Below are positions 15,922-24,419 of a stretch of DNA of 41,073 nucleotides, piece after piece. A program made the translations under genes and the position numbers. The notes under the pieces were generated by a model. The model saw only the letters and a list, made by a program, of their open reading frames with translations, searched no databases and was not told where the DNA came from. The stretch's first letter is position 1. Each line of letters opens with the position of its first letter. This stretch comes from Clostridiales bacterium UBA1758 (GTDB lineage Bacteria > Bacillota > Clostridia > Oscillospirales > UBA1758): positions 23,355 through 64,427 of the forward strand of contig DCHG01000025.1 of assembly GCA_002315595.1 (NCBI GenBank), read 5' to 3'.

Positions 15922-17283
15922 TTATTTTCCCAAGATCATCGGGCCGACCTTGTAAACATCACCCGCACCCATTGTGACGATAAGATCGCCCTTTTGCGCT
16001 AACCCGCGAACATATGCCGCGGCATCCTCCATTTTCGGCAGGAACAACGCACCCGGAAGAAGTTCGGCGATCGCGCCGGAGGTCAGACCGGTGTTGTTGA
16101 CTTCCCGTGCGGCGTAAATATCGACCAGTACTGCAATATCCGCAAGGGCGAGTGCGGCGGCAAAATCCGCTTTGAGGGCTCCGGTACGGGAATAGGTATG
16201 CGGTTGGAAAACGACGATCACACGTTCAAAATCCATTCCGCGTGCGGCGGCAAGTGTTGCGCGGATCTCGGACGGGTGGTGGGCATAGTCGTCATAGACG
16301 AGGGCACCGTTAAATTCACCTGTGTATTCAAAGCGGCGACCGATGCCCGAAAAACGTTCCAAACCGGCGGCGATCCTGTCGGGTTTCATATCGAGGCTGA
16401 TGCCAACGGCAATGGTCGCAAGGGCGTTTCGGATATTGTGCACCCCGGGGACTTTAAGCGATACGCGACAGTATTTCGCGCCGTTGACGATGACAGAAAA
16501 AGACGCACAACCGTGATCGAACGAAATGTTTTCGGCATAAACATTATTTTGTGTGCCGAGACCGAAGGTCATCACGGGTGCCTTTGCGGCTTCCGCGGCA
16601 CGAAGGCAGGCTTTGTCGTCGCCGTTGATGATGACACGACCGCGTTCCGGCACGAGGGATACAAAGGTGCGGAAAGATTCGATGATTTCTTCAATGCCCG
16701 AGAAAAAGTCGAGATGATCCGCCTCAATATTCGAGATCACCGCGATCGTCGGACGAAAATGCAGAAAAGAATTGTGGTATTCGCAGGCTTCGGCGACGAA
16801 CAGACCGTCATCGGCATAGCGGAGAGTACCGCCGATACTGGGCAGATCGGCGCCGATCATGACGAAGGGATCCATGCCGGAATTTATGGTCATTTCGGAA
16901 ATCATGCCGGTCGTGGTGCTTTTTCCATGGGTACCGGCAATGCAGACGACTTCGGAAAAGTTTTCCATGATCTCGCCCCAAGCCTCGGCGCGTTCCAAAA
17001 CTGGGATGCCTGCGGCGCGTGCGGCGGTGATTTCGGGATTGGTATCGCCGACGGCGGCAGTACGGACGACGGCGTCGCATCCCGCGATGTTTGCAGAATC
17101 GTGACCGTAAAAGACCTTGATACCGAGATCTTCAAGCCGTTTGGTGCGATCGGATGCGGAACGGTCGGAGCCGCAGACTTTCCAACCACGACGAAGCAGG
17201 GTTTCGGCAAGCGAACACATGGAAACGCCACCGATTCCGCAAAGAAAAACATTCATATCGCGTGTGAGCGTATGTTCTGACAT
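15922..17283 (-). CDS. murC: UDP-N-acetylmuramate--L-alanine ligase MurC
   Basis: This is a 453-residue Mur ligase that adds L-Ala to UDP-MurNAc with ATP hydrolysis, in the cytoplasm. Motifs: FLCGIGGVSMCSLAETL (UDP-binding Rossmann fold), GTHGKSTTTGMI (P-loop), the central EACEYHNSFLHF and NIEADHLDFF, and DDYAHHPSEI in the C-terminal domain. DDYAHHP is diagnostic for MurC. GAGGA precedes the ATG at 17283 by 9 nt; the ATG three codons upstream (17292) sits directly against that site, so 17283 is chosen. It stands alone, converging with dnaJ and divergent from cca. Confidence 0.96.
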   Translation of the reverse strand: MSEHTLTRDMNVFLCGIGGVSMCSLAETLLRRGWKVCGSDRSASDRTKRLEDLGIKVFYGHDSANIAGCDAVVRTAAVGDTNPEITAARAAGIPVLERAEAWGEIMENFSEVVCIAGTHGKSTTTGMISEMTINSGMDPFVMIGADLPSIGGTLRYADDGLFVAEACEYHNSFLHFRPTIAVISNIEADHLDFFSGIEEIIESFRTFVSLVPERGRVIINGDDKACLRAAEAAKAPVMTFGLGTQNNVYAENISFDHGCASFSVIVNGAKYCRVSLKVPGVHNIRNALATIAVGISLDMKPDRIAAGLERFSGIGRRFEYTGEFNGALVYDDYAHHPSEIRATLAAARGMDFERVIVVFQPHTYSRTGALKADFAAALALADIAVLVDIYAAREVNNTGLTSGAIAELLPGALFLPKMEDAAAYVRGLAQKGDLIVTMGAGDVYKVGPMILGK

Positions 17284-17326
17284 TATTATCATTCCTCTGA
17301 AAAATCTAGAATTTAATCAACAACTC

Positions 17327-17335
17327 TGTTATAAT
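17327..17335 (+). promoter_or_regulatory. Extended -10 promoter of cca
   Basis: TG-T-TATAAT (TATAAT at 17330-17335) lies about 44 nt before the cca start. No good -35 box is visible, which is common with extended -10 promoters. Confidence 0.5.
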
Positions 17336-17378
17336 ATATCATACCACCGAAATGAAGATTTTGCAATCGGAGGATGCA

Positions 17379-18509
17379 ATGTTTATTGAAAGGATTCCGA
17401 AAGAAGCGTTGGAGGTCATGGACCGTATCCGAAAAGCCGGGGCAAAAGCGTACCTCGTCGGCGGATGCGTGCGCGATCTGTGTATGGGAAAACACCCGGA
17501 CGATTGGGATATGACATCGTCAATGTTTCCCGAAAAGATACTCGATCTGTTCGGAAAAAACGCAATCCCGACGGGAATCAAGCACGGCACCGTGACGGTG
17601 AAATGCGGAGAATTTCATTTCGAGATCACCACGCATCGACGTGAAAGCGGTTACTCCGACCGCCGTCGTCCCGACCGTGTGGAATTCGGCGCGAGCCTTG
17701 AAAATGACCTTGCACGCCGTGATTTTACAATCAACGCGATGGCGTGGTCGCCGGAGGACGGAATTGTTGACATTTTTGACGGATCGGGTGACATTGAAAA
17801 GAAAATCATTCGATGTGTCGGCGATCCGAAAACGCGATTTTCGGAGGATGCACTTCGGATGTTTCGTGCCATCCGTTTTTCGGCGAAACTCGGATTTACA
17901 CTCGACGAAGGCACACGGGCGGCGATCGTGAAATCAGCAGAACTTTCGGATAAAATCGCAGCCGAACGGATTGCGACGGAATTTATGAAAACTTTGATTT
18001 CCGATCGACCGAATAAAGTGAATGATTTTTTTGATTTCGGACTGATGAAGCCGTTTATAAATGGAAATCATTCTCGTTTCAGTATTCCGATAAATGTGCC
18101 GAATGAGTATCGAATTGCGTTTTTGACAACGTGTTTGGATGATCCGAAGCGGTTTGCAAGCGCACTGAAATTATCCAACCGACAACGTCAAATACTTCTT
18201 GCGGGGGCGGATCGGAATGTCGACTTTTCCCCTGCGGGGATCCGAAAACTGATCGCGGAACACGGAAAAGAATATGCGATGGTGGTTGGGTTTCTGCATT
18301 GCTTTGATCGCGTGGTGGCACGCGAATTGGAAAGCGGGCACTGTTTGAGTATCGCGGAACTCGCCATTTCAAGTGAAAAACTGATCGAAATGGGCTATTC
18401 CGGCACGAAATTGGGGGAGATCCGTAAAAAATTATTCGACCGTGTTCTTATCGTCCCGGAGGATAACACGCCCGAACGGCTGATTGCTCTCGCGCTTTGT
18501 GAGCCGTAA
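17379..18509 (+). CDS. cca: CCA tRNA nucleotidyltransferase
   Basis: This is a 376-residue class II nucleotidyltransferase that adds or repairs the 3' CCA of tRNAs. The catalytic region is clear: AYLVGGCVRDLCMGKHPDDWDMTSS, with GG before the DxD metal pair, then RDFTINAMAW and the EDALRMFRAIRFSAKLGF segment after the head domain. A C-terminal tRNA-binding helical part follows. The frame extends to an ATG at 17352, but GGAGG lies 5 nt before the ATG at 17379. The last 78 bp overlap the 3' end of spoIIE on the other strand. The CCA-adding versus poly(A) polymerase role cannot be separated by motif alone. Confidence 0.93.
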   Translation: MFIERIPKEALEVMDRIRKAGAKAYLVGGCVRDLCMGKHPDDWDMTSSMFPEKILDLFGKNAIPTGIKHGTVTVKCGEFHFEITTHRRESGYSDRRRPDRVEFGASLENDLARRDFTINAMAWSPEDGIVDIFDGSGDIEKKIIRCVGDPKTRFSEDALRMFRAIRFSAKLGFTLDEGTRAAIVKSAELSDKIAAERIATEFMKTLISDRPNKVNDFFDFGLMKPFINGNHSRFSIPINVPNEYRIAFLTTCLDDPKRFASALKLSNRQRQILLAGADRNVDFSPAGIRKLIAEHGKEYAMVVGFLHCFDRVVARELESGHCLSIAELAISSEKLIEMGYSGTKLGEIRKKLFDRVLIVPEDNTPERLIALALCEP

Positions 18510-20735
18510 AACCATTACCGTCATATCGTCATAGCGTCCGTCCCGAACGGACGCTTTTTCTTTTGCGGTGCGCAAAATGAGGTTGGCGAGTTCCTTTGCC
18601 GGTTGTGCGACGGATTTCGAAAGTAATTCGGGCAAAAAATCGCCGCCTTCGCAAATTCCGTCAGAGCATAGAACAATGGTGTCACCGGGCAGAAGCCGAA
18701 CTTCGCATCTCGCAAGCGTTGCATTCCCTGCCAGTCCCGCGGGAAGTGCTGTTCCCTCGATTTTTCGGACGGACGCATCCCGTACAAGATAGGACGGGGC
18801 GGCACCGAGTTTTGAAAAATTCGCCTTGCCGGAGTATAAATTGACGCTGAACAGATCGACGGTGGCGAAACTTTTTCCGTTGTCGTTTTTGAGAAAAAGT
18901 GCAGTGTTGACGGCACTGAGTGCCGTGGTATGATCCATACCGGAACGGATGAGATGTTCGGCAAGCCGTACGGCGGTGCCACTGTCGGACGCCGCCGCCG
19001 CACCTGTTCCCATGCCGTCGGAGATTGCAAGATAGAGTAATCCCTTGTGCGTGGTGAAGCGGACACCGCAATCGCCCGCAATATTTTGCCGGCGGTGCAT
19101 GGAGAACGCATAGTCAAAATCCAACGGCGGTGCCGCAAAAAGTCGGATCGTATGACTTTGAAACGATGATTGCTCGGCGATCACGGGGGTACCGAGAATT
19201 TTGCTTAAAAAAGGTAAATGTTCGGAAATTTCAAAATTTTCAACGAATTCAAGTCGCAAATCGACACAAAGATGCTTTTTTGATGTGTAATAGACCGAAA
19301 CGCGTGCAGGGTGATTTTGGGCAAAAAGGTACTCTTTGACCGCTTCTTCTTTTGCCAAATCAAAGGAAAGTTCATCGTTAAGTTCGTGTGCAAGCGAAAA
19401 CAGATATTTTTCAAGATCCGCGTATTGTTTGATCACCGCCCGATTTCGTTCGTTTTCACGCGCACGCAACTGTGTACGAAGGCAGGAATTTCGATGCTCG
19501 TCGTTGAGTGAATTTAGAAAACTCTCTGCTTTTGCGCAGTGATCGCGGAAGGTTTTCGGAAGATCGGCGTGGGTGACGCAACCGCGTTCGTGCAGGGCGA
19601 TCGCTGCTCCACGGAGAGCATCGCGTGCAAAGAGGTAGTCCTGCTCCCAACAGGATCCGCGCAAAGGACAACCGCGGCAAGTGCGATCAATGGCGGCACG
19701 CAGGGTGGTGTATGTTTGATCGCAATCGGCGTCCGACTTTGCGGGAATCGCCGTACGAAGCGCACTGAATACGGAGGAAATACCGACGATTCGATCGCTG
19801 ACCGCCGTTTGCAGGCGTGAGATCGGATCATGCTCCGAAGCGGGCGCAAGCCATGCCAATACGGGATCGAGATAGGGGCAAAAGAGAATAAAAAGGACAC
19901 TTGCCGCGAAGGTTTCATAAAGCGGAGCGATTCCCGGATCTGCGGCGACAAAGACCATTGCGGCATTCGTGATAACGAAGACGACCGCAACCGAAATGCG
20001 GCTCTTTTTATTCCATGCGGACGCAGTAAGTGCGGACACTGCGTAGATCGCGGTGAACGAAACACCTGTTGATGTTGCGGCATCACACATGAGTCCGAGT
20101 GCGACTGACGAGGTACAAATGAGTGCCGTATCTGCCGATTTTGCAAGACAAAGCAGGACAAAACCCGCAAATATCCTTCCGAGACGCACATCGGAAAACA
20201 GAACGATTCCGCACAAAGAGGCGGCAATCACGCCTACAAATGCGATCAAGCCGGAACGACGCTTGGCGGAGGATTGCTTCGGCGAGAACAGATCACGGAA
20301 AAAATACGATCCCGCGGCAGTGAGGGCAAGTTCGGAAAGGAAAAACAATAATTTTTCGGCGGAAAAACTTGTTCCGACAAGAAATACACTTCCGACTGCC
20401 GCCAAGGACACCACGGCGGAAATCGTGGCAAACAGTACGGTGCGCACTGCGGATAATTCGCGGAAGGCTACGCGAAACGTTCCCGTCAGCGTCAGCGCAC
20501 AGAGATATTTGAAACCGTTCGGATTCAGCGCATACCCCAATGCCGCGCCGCAGAATGCGTAAGCCGTTTTGACGCTTTCTCCGTTGGATGCCGCCCACGA
20601 CAGCCCGAATGGGGATAATTCCCCGAATATTCCGGCATTTGCCATGATAAAACCGACCGAAAAATCCCGGAAGGCGGGCAATATTTTGCCGATTTGCTTT
20701 GAATAGGGAAGACGCAGAGAAAGAAACTTCTTCAT
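18432..20735 (-). CDS. spoIIE: Stage II sporulation protein E (SpoIIE) phosphatase
   Basis: This is a membrane PP2C-type serine phosphatase of 767 residues. In sporulating bacteria it dephosphorylates SpoIIAA and so activates sigma-F in the forespore. The N-terminal ~330 residues are strongly hydrophobic with about ten membrane segments. A central region contains the Cys cluster CRGCPLRGSCW, typical of SpoIIE. The C-terminal PP2C domain has GDCGVRF, AISDGMGTG and VLCSDGICEGG. ATG codons at 20744 and 20741 are very close to the AAAGGA site, so the third (20735, 9 nt spacing) is preferred. It is an isolated gene; I found no clear Spo0A box upstream. The gene implies an endospore-forming ancestry. 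Confidence 0.93.
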   Translation of the reverse strand: MKKFLSLRLPYSKQIGKILPAFRDFSVGFIMANAGIFGELSPFGLSWAASNGESVKTAYAFCGAALGYALNPNGFKYLCALTLTGTFRVAFRELSAVRTVLFATISAVVSLAAVGSVFLVGTSFSAEKLLFFLSELALTAAGSYFFRDLFSPKQSSAKRRSGLIAFVGVIAASLCGIVLFSDVRLGRIFAGFVLLCLAKSADTALICTSSVALGLMCDAATSTGVSFTAIYAVSALTASAWNKKSRISVAVVFVITNAAMVFVAADPGIAPLYETFAASVLFILFCPYLDPVLAWLAPASEHDPISRLQTAVSDRIVGISSVFSALRTAIPAKSDADCDQTYTTLRAAIDRTCRGCPLRGSCWEQDYLFARDALRGAAIALHERGCVTHADLPKTFRDHCAKAESFLNSLNDEHRNSCLRTQLRARENERNRAVIKQYADLEKYLFSLAHELNDELSFDLAKEEAVKEYLFAQNHPARVSVYYTSKKHLCVDLRLEFVENFEISEHLPFLSKILGTPVIAEQSSFQSHTIRLFAAPPLDFDYAFSMHRRQNIAGDCGVRFTTHKGLLYLAISDGMGTGAAAASDSGTAVRLAEHLIRSGMDHTTALSAVNTALFLKNDNGKSFATVDLFSVNLYSGKANFSKLGAAPSYLVRDASVRKIEGTALPAGLAGNATLARCEVRLLPGDTIVLCSDGICEGGDFLPELLSKSVAQPAKELANLILRTAKEKASVRDGRYDDMTVMVLRLTKRESNQPFGRVILRDDKNTVE

Positions 20736-20857
20736 TTTCATCATTCCTTTTGCTTTTTTTCATCAGTTTACCCCGCAAAAGCCGCGAAATGAGTCGGGAA
20801 ATAGTGGGCAAAAGGCAGTTTTTCGAAAGAAAATATGTGGAAATCCGTTGGGCACTG

Positions 20858-20866
20858 TGATATAAT
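20858..20866 (+). promoter_or_regulatory. Extended -10 promoter of tagA-thyX-tmk
   Basis: TG-A-TATAAT (TATAAT at 20861-20866), about 49 nt before the tagA start. The -35 region is poor. Confidence 0.5.
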
Positions 20867-20914
20867 GTGCATTAGTATAGTGTGATTTGGAATCGCGTTA
20901 CAAGGAGATTGTTT

Positions 20915-21679
20915 ATGGATAGAATTGATGTCTGCGGCGTACCGTTTTTTAACACTACGGTAGACGGGGCCGTTGACGAAGCAATGCGTCTCATTGCCAC
21001 GGGCAAACCCGGCTATGTTGTCACGCCGAATGCGGAAATTATGCAGGAAGCCTTGGAAAACGACGACGTCAAAACCGTCCTTTTGGGTGCGTCCATTGTC
21101 TTGCCGGACGGGATCGGCGTGGTTAAGGCGGCTTCGATCCTCGGTCGTCCGCTAAAAGGAAAGGTTGCGGGAATTGAATTCGGAGAAGCACTTGCCGAAC
21201 GCTTCGCAAAAACCGGCAATCGGTTGTATCTGTTCGGCGGAAAGCCCGGAATTGCCGAAATGGCGGCGCAGAAACTCATTGAAAAACATCCGGGACTGAA
21301 TATCTGCGGAACGGCGGACGGTTATTTCAAGGACGATTCCGAACGCTTGCCCGATATTCTCAAAAAGAAGCCGGACGCGTTGTTTGTCTGTCTTGGTGCG
21401 CCGAAGCAGGAACTTTGGATGAGCAAACACGTTAATGATTTGAACGGCACGCTGATGGTCGGACTCGGCGGCTCTCTTGACGGATATGCGGGCGTTGTAA
21501 AGCGCGCCCCGAAGATTTTCGTCAAACTCGGACTGGAATGGTTTTATCGCCTGATCTGTCAACCTTGGCGACTTGGCAGAATGATGCGTTTGCCGAAATT
21601 TCTCGTCAGTGCAAAAAAATACGCGAAAGCGGAAAAAAGATCAAATTGCCCCGGCAGTCGAAAGGAGAAAAGAAAATGA
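20915..21679 (+). CDS. tagA: WecG/TagA-family glycosyltransferase
   Basis: This is a 254-residue GT26 enzyme. The family member TagA transfers ManNAc from UDP-ManNAc to undecaprenyl-PP-GlcNAc to make the linkage unit of wall polymers. Signature stretches are VTPNAEIMQEALEN, LPDGIGVVKAASILG, RLYLFGGKPG, LFVCLGAPKQELWM (catalytic pocket) and VGLGGSLDGYAGVVKRAPK. The C-terminus GLEWFYRLICQPWRLGRMMRLPKF is the membrane-binding tail of the family. AAGGAG precedes the ATG at 20915, and eleven upstream codons are rejected. No other teichoic-acid genes lie nearby, so the polymer it serves is unknown. Its stop overlaps the thyX start (ATGA). Confidence 0.93.
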   Translation: MDRIDVCGVPFFNTTVDGAVDEAMRLIATGKPGYVVTPNAEIMQEALENDDVKTVLLGASIVLPDGIGVVKAASILGRPLKGKVAGIEFGEALAERFAKTGNRLYLFGGKPGIAEMAAQKLIEKHPGLNICGTADGYFKDDSERLPDILKKKPDALFVCLGAPKQELWMSKHVNDLNGTLMVGLGGSLDGYAGVVKRAPKIFVKLGLEWFYRLICQPWRLGRMMRLPKFLVSAKKYAKAEKRSNCPGSRKEKRK

Positions 21680-22443
21680 AAGTCACACTTTTGGCATATA
21701 CCCCCGAACCCGATGCACTGGTTGCCGCGGCGGCAAGAGTTTGCTACGGCGCAGATGCCATCCCGCACGAGAAACCGGCGGCGGACTCCGTGGAAAAGTT
21801 CATTAATATGCTCACCGAAATGGGGCACGAAAGCCCGGTCGAACACGTGAGTTTCACCTTTGGCATCGAAGGGGTGTCGCGTTCCGTTCTGGCACAGATC
21901 ACCCGACATCGGATTGCGTCGTTCTCGGTTCGTTCGCAAAGATATGTTTCCGAGGATGAATTCGGCTATGTCACTCCGCCGGAGATCGCGGCAATTCCCG
22001 AAGCGGCGGAGATCTACAAACGCTCTATGGAGCGTGCGGCAGAGGATTACCGTCAGTTGAGTGAGGTTCTTCGCAAGGCGAAAGCAGAACGCGGTGATTT
22101 TGCGCAAAAATCCGAAAAAGCCGCGGCAAAGGCGATCGAAAAGGCTTCGATCGAGGACGCTCGATATGTATTGCCGAATGCTTGTGAAACGATGATGGTC
22201 GTCACGATGAACGCGAGATCGCTCTACAATTTTTTCCGTCTGCGTTGCTGCAATCGCGCGCAGTGGGAAATTCGTGAACTTGCCCGTCAAATGCTCATGC
22301 TCGTGCGTGAAGTTTCCCCGGCACTTTTCAGAAAAGCCGGACCTCCCTGCCTGAACGGCGCCTGCCCGGAAGGGAAGATGAGTTGCGGGAAGGCAGAAGA
22401 AATGAGAAAACTCTACACTGCGAAGGAACAATCCAATGGGTAA
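21676..22443 (+). CDS. thyX: Flavin-dependent thymidylate synthase ThyX
   Basis: This is a 255-residue FAD-dependent enzyme that makes dTMP from dUMP using methylene-tetrahydrofolate and NADPH. The ThyX motif RHRX7S is present at residues 77-87 (RHRIASFSVRS). HESPVEHVSFTF and the later NARSLYNFFRLRCCNRAQWEIRELA match the FAD and dUMP site. The Cys-containing C-terminal segment GPPCLNGACPEGKMSCG is also common in clostridial members. The start has AAAGGAG 8 nt upstream. It overlaps tagA by 4 nt and tmk by 8 nt, so dTMP synthesis and phosphorylation are translationally linked. Confidence 0.96.
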   Translation: MKVTLLAYTPEPDALVAAAARVCYGADAIPHEKPAADSVEKFINMLTEMGHESPVEHVSFTFGIEGVSRSVLAQITRHRIASFSVRSQRYVSEDEFGYVTPPEIAAIPEAAEIYKRSMERAAEDYRQLSEVLRKAKAERGDFAQKSEKAAAKAIEKASIEDARYVLPNACETMMVVTMNARSLYNFFRLRCCNRAQWEIRELARQMLMLVREVSPALFRKAGPPCLNGACPEGKMSCGKAEEMRKLYTAKEQSNG

Positions 22444-23086
22444 ACTGATTATTCTCGAAGGAACCGACGCCACGGGAAAATCGACACAGTTCGAACGCCT
22501 TTGCACCGCGCTTTCCACACAGGGCAGAGAATTCCGCCGTCTGCGTTTTCCGCAGTATGAATCGGAAAGTTCCGCACTGGTCAGAATGTATCTGCACGGT
22601 GAATTCGGCGATGATCCCGAAGCCGTCAATGCCTATGGTGCGTCGCTGTTTTATGCGGTCGACCGATATGCGTCCTTTGTCAAGGATTGGGGCGAATATT
22701 ATAAAAACGGCGGACTTTTGATTTCCGACCGCTACACGACCTCAAACGCATTTCATCAGGGTACGAAATTACCCGAAAGCGAACTTCCGGGTTATTTGAA
22801 GTGGTTGGAAGAAACCGAATACGGCCATCTCGGTCTTCCAAAGCCGAATCTTGTTCTGCTTTTGGATATGCCGATGGAAATTTCCATAAAGTTGATGAGT
22901 GGACGCGGTGGCGGAGCGGACATCCACGAAAACAACTGGGATTATCTGGCATCCTGCCGTGAATGCGCACGAAGATCCGCCGAAATCCTCGGTTGGAAGA
23001 AAATTGATTGCACCCGAAACGGTGAACTCCGCACCATTGAAGATATCGGAAACGAGATCTTTTCGGAAGTTTCGAAGGTTCTTTGA
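22436..23086 (+). CDS. tmk: Thymidylate kinase
   Basis: This is a 216-residue P-loop kinase that phosphorylates dTMP to dTDP. Motifs: P-loop LEGTDATGKST, the base-binding FPQYESESS, the DRY motif in LISDRYTTSNAFHQG, and the lid region SGRGGGADIHENN. The FPQYESES...LYAVDR-type layout is common in clostridial Tmk-like kinases, slightly longer than the 205-residue E. coli enzyme. A related deoxynucleoside kinase cannot be excluded, but its position directly after thyX supports dTMP as substrate. AAGGAA precedes the ATG; the start lies inside thyX. Confidence 0.9.
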   Translation: MGKLIILEGTDATGKSTQFERLCTALSTQGREFRRLRFPQYESESSALVRMYLHGEFGDDPEAVNAYGASLFYAVDRYASFVKDWGEYYKNGGLLISDRYTTSNAFHQGTKLPESELPGYLKWLEETEYGHLGLPKPNLVLLLDMPMEISIKLMSGRGGGADIHENNWDYLASCRECARRSAEILGWKKIDCTRNGELRTIEDIGNEIFSEVSKVL

Positions 23087-23096
23087 CCCGAATTCA

Positions 23097-23120
23097 ACAA
23101 AAACGGCCCCGAAGGGCCGT
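23097..23120 (-). terminator. Terminator of the small minus-strand gene
   Basis: A 7-bp stem (ACGGCCC / GGGCCGT) closed by a TTCG tetraloop in the minus-strand sense is followed by TTTTTGTT. On the plus strand no T-run follows, so it does not serve tmk. Confidence 0.8.
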
Positions 23121-23123
23121 CGA

Positions 23124-23225
23124 TTATCTGCCGGGGCAACCGTAGTTGTTGTACGAAAGCAGGATAATAATGATGATGATCAGCAGGATGTTATCGCAGC
23201 TGAAAAGATCTTTCAGGCAACACAT
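23124..23225 (-). CDS. Small Cys-containing hydrophobic protein (33 aa)
   Basis: This short gene is supported by signals on both sides: GAGGTG 8 nt before the ATG, and a TTCG-loop terminator 3 nt after the stop. The product starts MCCLKDLFSCDN, then has an uninterrupted aliphatic run (ILL, six Ile, LL) and ends SYNNYGCPGR. It has four Cys and one membrane segment with a polar Gly/Asn/Tyr tail. Small proteins of this build are frequent in Clostridia and are sometimes annotated as high-cysteine or YjcZ-like sporulation proteins. Function is unknown. It lies against the direction of tmk and mltG. Its upstream CATAATA resembles a sigma-G -10 box, which would suit a spore role, but this is a guess. 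Confidence 0.72.
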   Translation of the reverse strand: MCCLKDLFSCDNILLIIIIIILLSYNNYGCPGR

Positions 23226-23230
23226 TGTCT

Positions 23231-23259
23231 TTCACCTCGCTTTACCATTACCATATTAT
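23231..23259 (+). promoter_or_regulatory. Possible promoter of mltG
   Basis: TTCACC (23231-23236), 17 bp, TATTAT (23254-23259). It overlaps the presumed promoter and ribosome-binding region of the small minus-strand gene, so the two may interfere. Confidence 0.4.
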
Positions 23260-23318
23260 GCAGGAACTAACCGTGTCGTTACGCGGCACGCCTTTACCGA
23301 AAGGAATGAATTTAACCT

Positions 23319-24419
23319 ATGACCAGAAACGACAGCGGCGTATCCCGTCCGAGTCGCCCGAAAAAGAAAAAGAAAGGCGCATGGGCAGGCGCCCTTGACG
23401 GCGTCGGATCTACTCTATTGTATGTCGCATTCGTCCTCGGCGTTTCACTGATCTTATCCTCGATCATCATTGCGCTGACCAATGATGTGTTCGGCTTTGT
23501 CAAGCCGGATAAGGAAGCCGTCATTGAACTGGAAGCCGACGACGGCTTGCGTGAAGCCGCAGACAAACTGAAAGAAAACGGTCTGATCAAATATCCGGGA
23601 CTGTTTACCTTTTATTGCAAACTGACTAAATTCGATGAAGAACGTATGGCGGAGGGCGAAGTCACCGTCAGCGCAAATCTTGATTACCGTGCAATGTCGC
23701 GCAAACTCTATAAGAGCAGTGCCCGTGAAGAAGTCGAGGTCACGATCCCCGAAGGTTACGAATTGGAACAGATCGTCGACAAACTGGTCGAATCGGGTGT
23801 GTGCGACGAAGACTCCCTTTACGATACGATTGCAAATTACGAATTTGCCTATGATTTTCTTGAAGAAATTCCGTATGGCGAAAAGAATCGTCTTGAAGGC
23901 TATCTGTTCCCGGACACCTATCGTTTCTACACCAATGACGATTCCGTCAGCGTGATCAAAAAATTCCTGGCAAACTTCGACAGTAAATATTCCGACGATT
24001 TCGCTGCCCGTGCCAATCAACTCGGCATGACGACGCAGGAGGTCATCACGCTTGCTTCTATCATCGAACGTGAATCTACCGCATCCGACCGCGAAACCAT
24101 TTCGTCGGTCTTCCACAACCGCTTGAAGAGTTCGTCGTATCCGTATTTGCAGTCCTGTGCGACGGTAGAATACTTCCTTGAAGAACGAAAAGAAGTCATT
24201 TCCATCGAGGATACAAAGATTGACAACCTGTACAACACCTATCTGTATCGCGGTTTGCCACCCGGACCGATCGCAAGCCCCGGTCTTTCGGCAATCTATG
24301 CAGCCCTGTATCCGGCGGATACCAATTATCTGTTCTTTGCGTTGCAGGAGGACGGTACCCACAAATTCTCAAGGACGTATGACGAGCATCTCAGTGTGCC
24401 GAATGTAAATCCGAACTGA
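23319..24419 (+). CDS. mltG: Endolytic transglycosylase MltG
   Basis: This is a 366-residue YceG-family protein. It cleaves nascent glycan strands at the membrane and sets their length. A basic cytoplasmic head (RPKKKKKGAW) precedes one TM segment (about residues 31-53). A LysM-like domain follows, then the catalytic domain with LASIIERESTASDRETISSVFHNRL, where the Glu of IIERE is the catalytic residue. The C-terminal SPGLSAIYAALYPADTNYLFFAL is diagnostic. The AAAGGA site is 13 nt from the ATG, a long spacing. The stop overlaps the next start by one base (TGATG), as in an operon. Confidence 0.95.
   Translation: MTRNDSGVSRPSRPKKKKKGAWAGALDGVGSTLLYVAFVLGVSLILSSIIIALTNDVFGFVKPDKEAVIELEADDGLREAADKLKENGLIKYPGLFTFYCKLTKFDEERMAEGEVTVSANLDYRAMSRKLYKSSAREEVEVTIPEGYELEQIVDKLVESGVCDEDSLYDTIANYEFAYDFLEEIPYGEKNRLEGYLFPDTYRFYTNDDSVSVIKKFLANFDSKYSDDFAARANQLGMTTQEVITLASIIERESTASDRETISSVFHNRLKSSSYPYLQSCATVEYFLEERKEVISIEDTKIDNLYNTYLYRGLPPGPIASPGLSAIYAALYPADTNYLFFALQEDGTHKFSRTYDEHLSVPNVNPN

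Noticed and set aside
16198..17280. A 360-codon plus-strand open frame over murC
   Set aside because: It is antisense to a certain MurC gene, and its translation is low in hydrophobic pattern and without motifs.
20745..20914. Spo0A boxes upstream of spoIIE
   Set aside because: No good match to TGNCGAA at a sensible position was found by eye; only weak partial matches.
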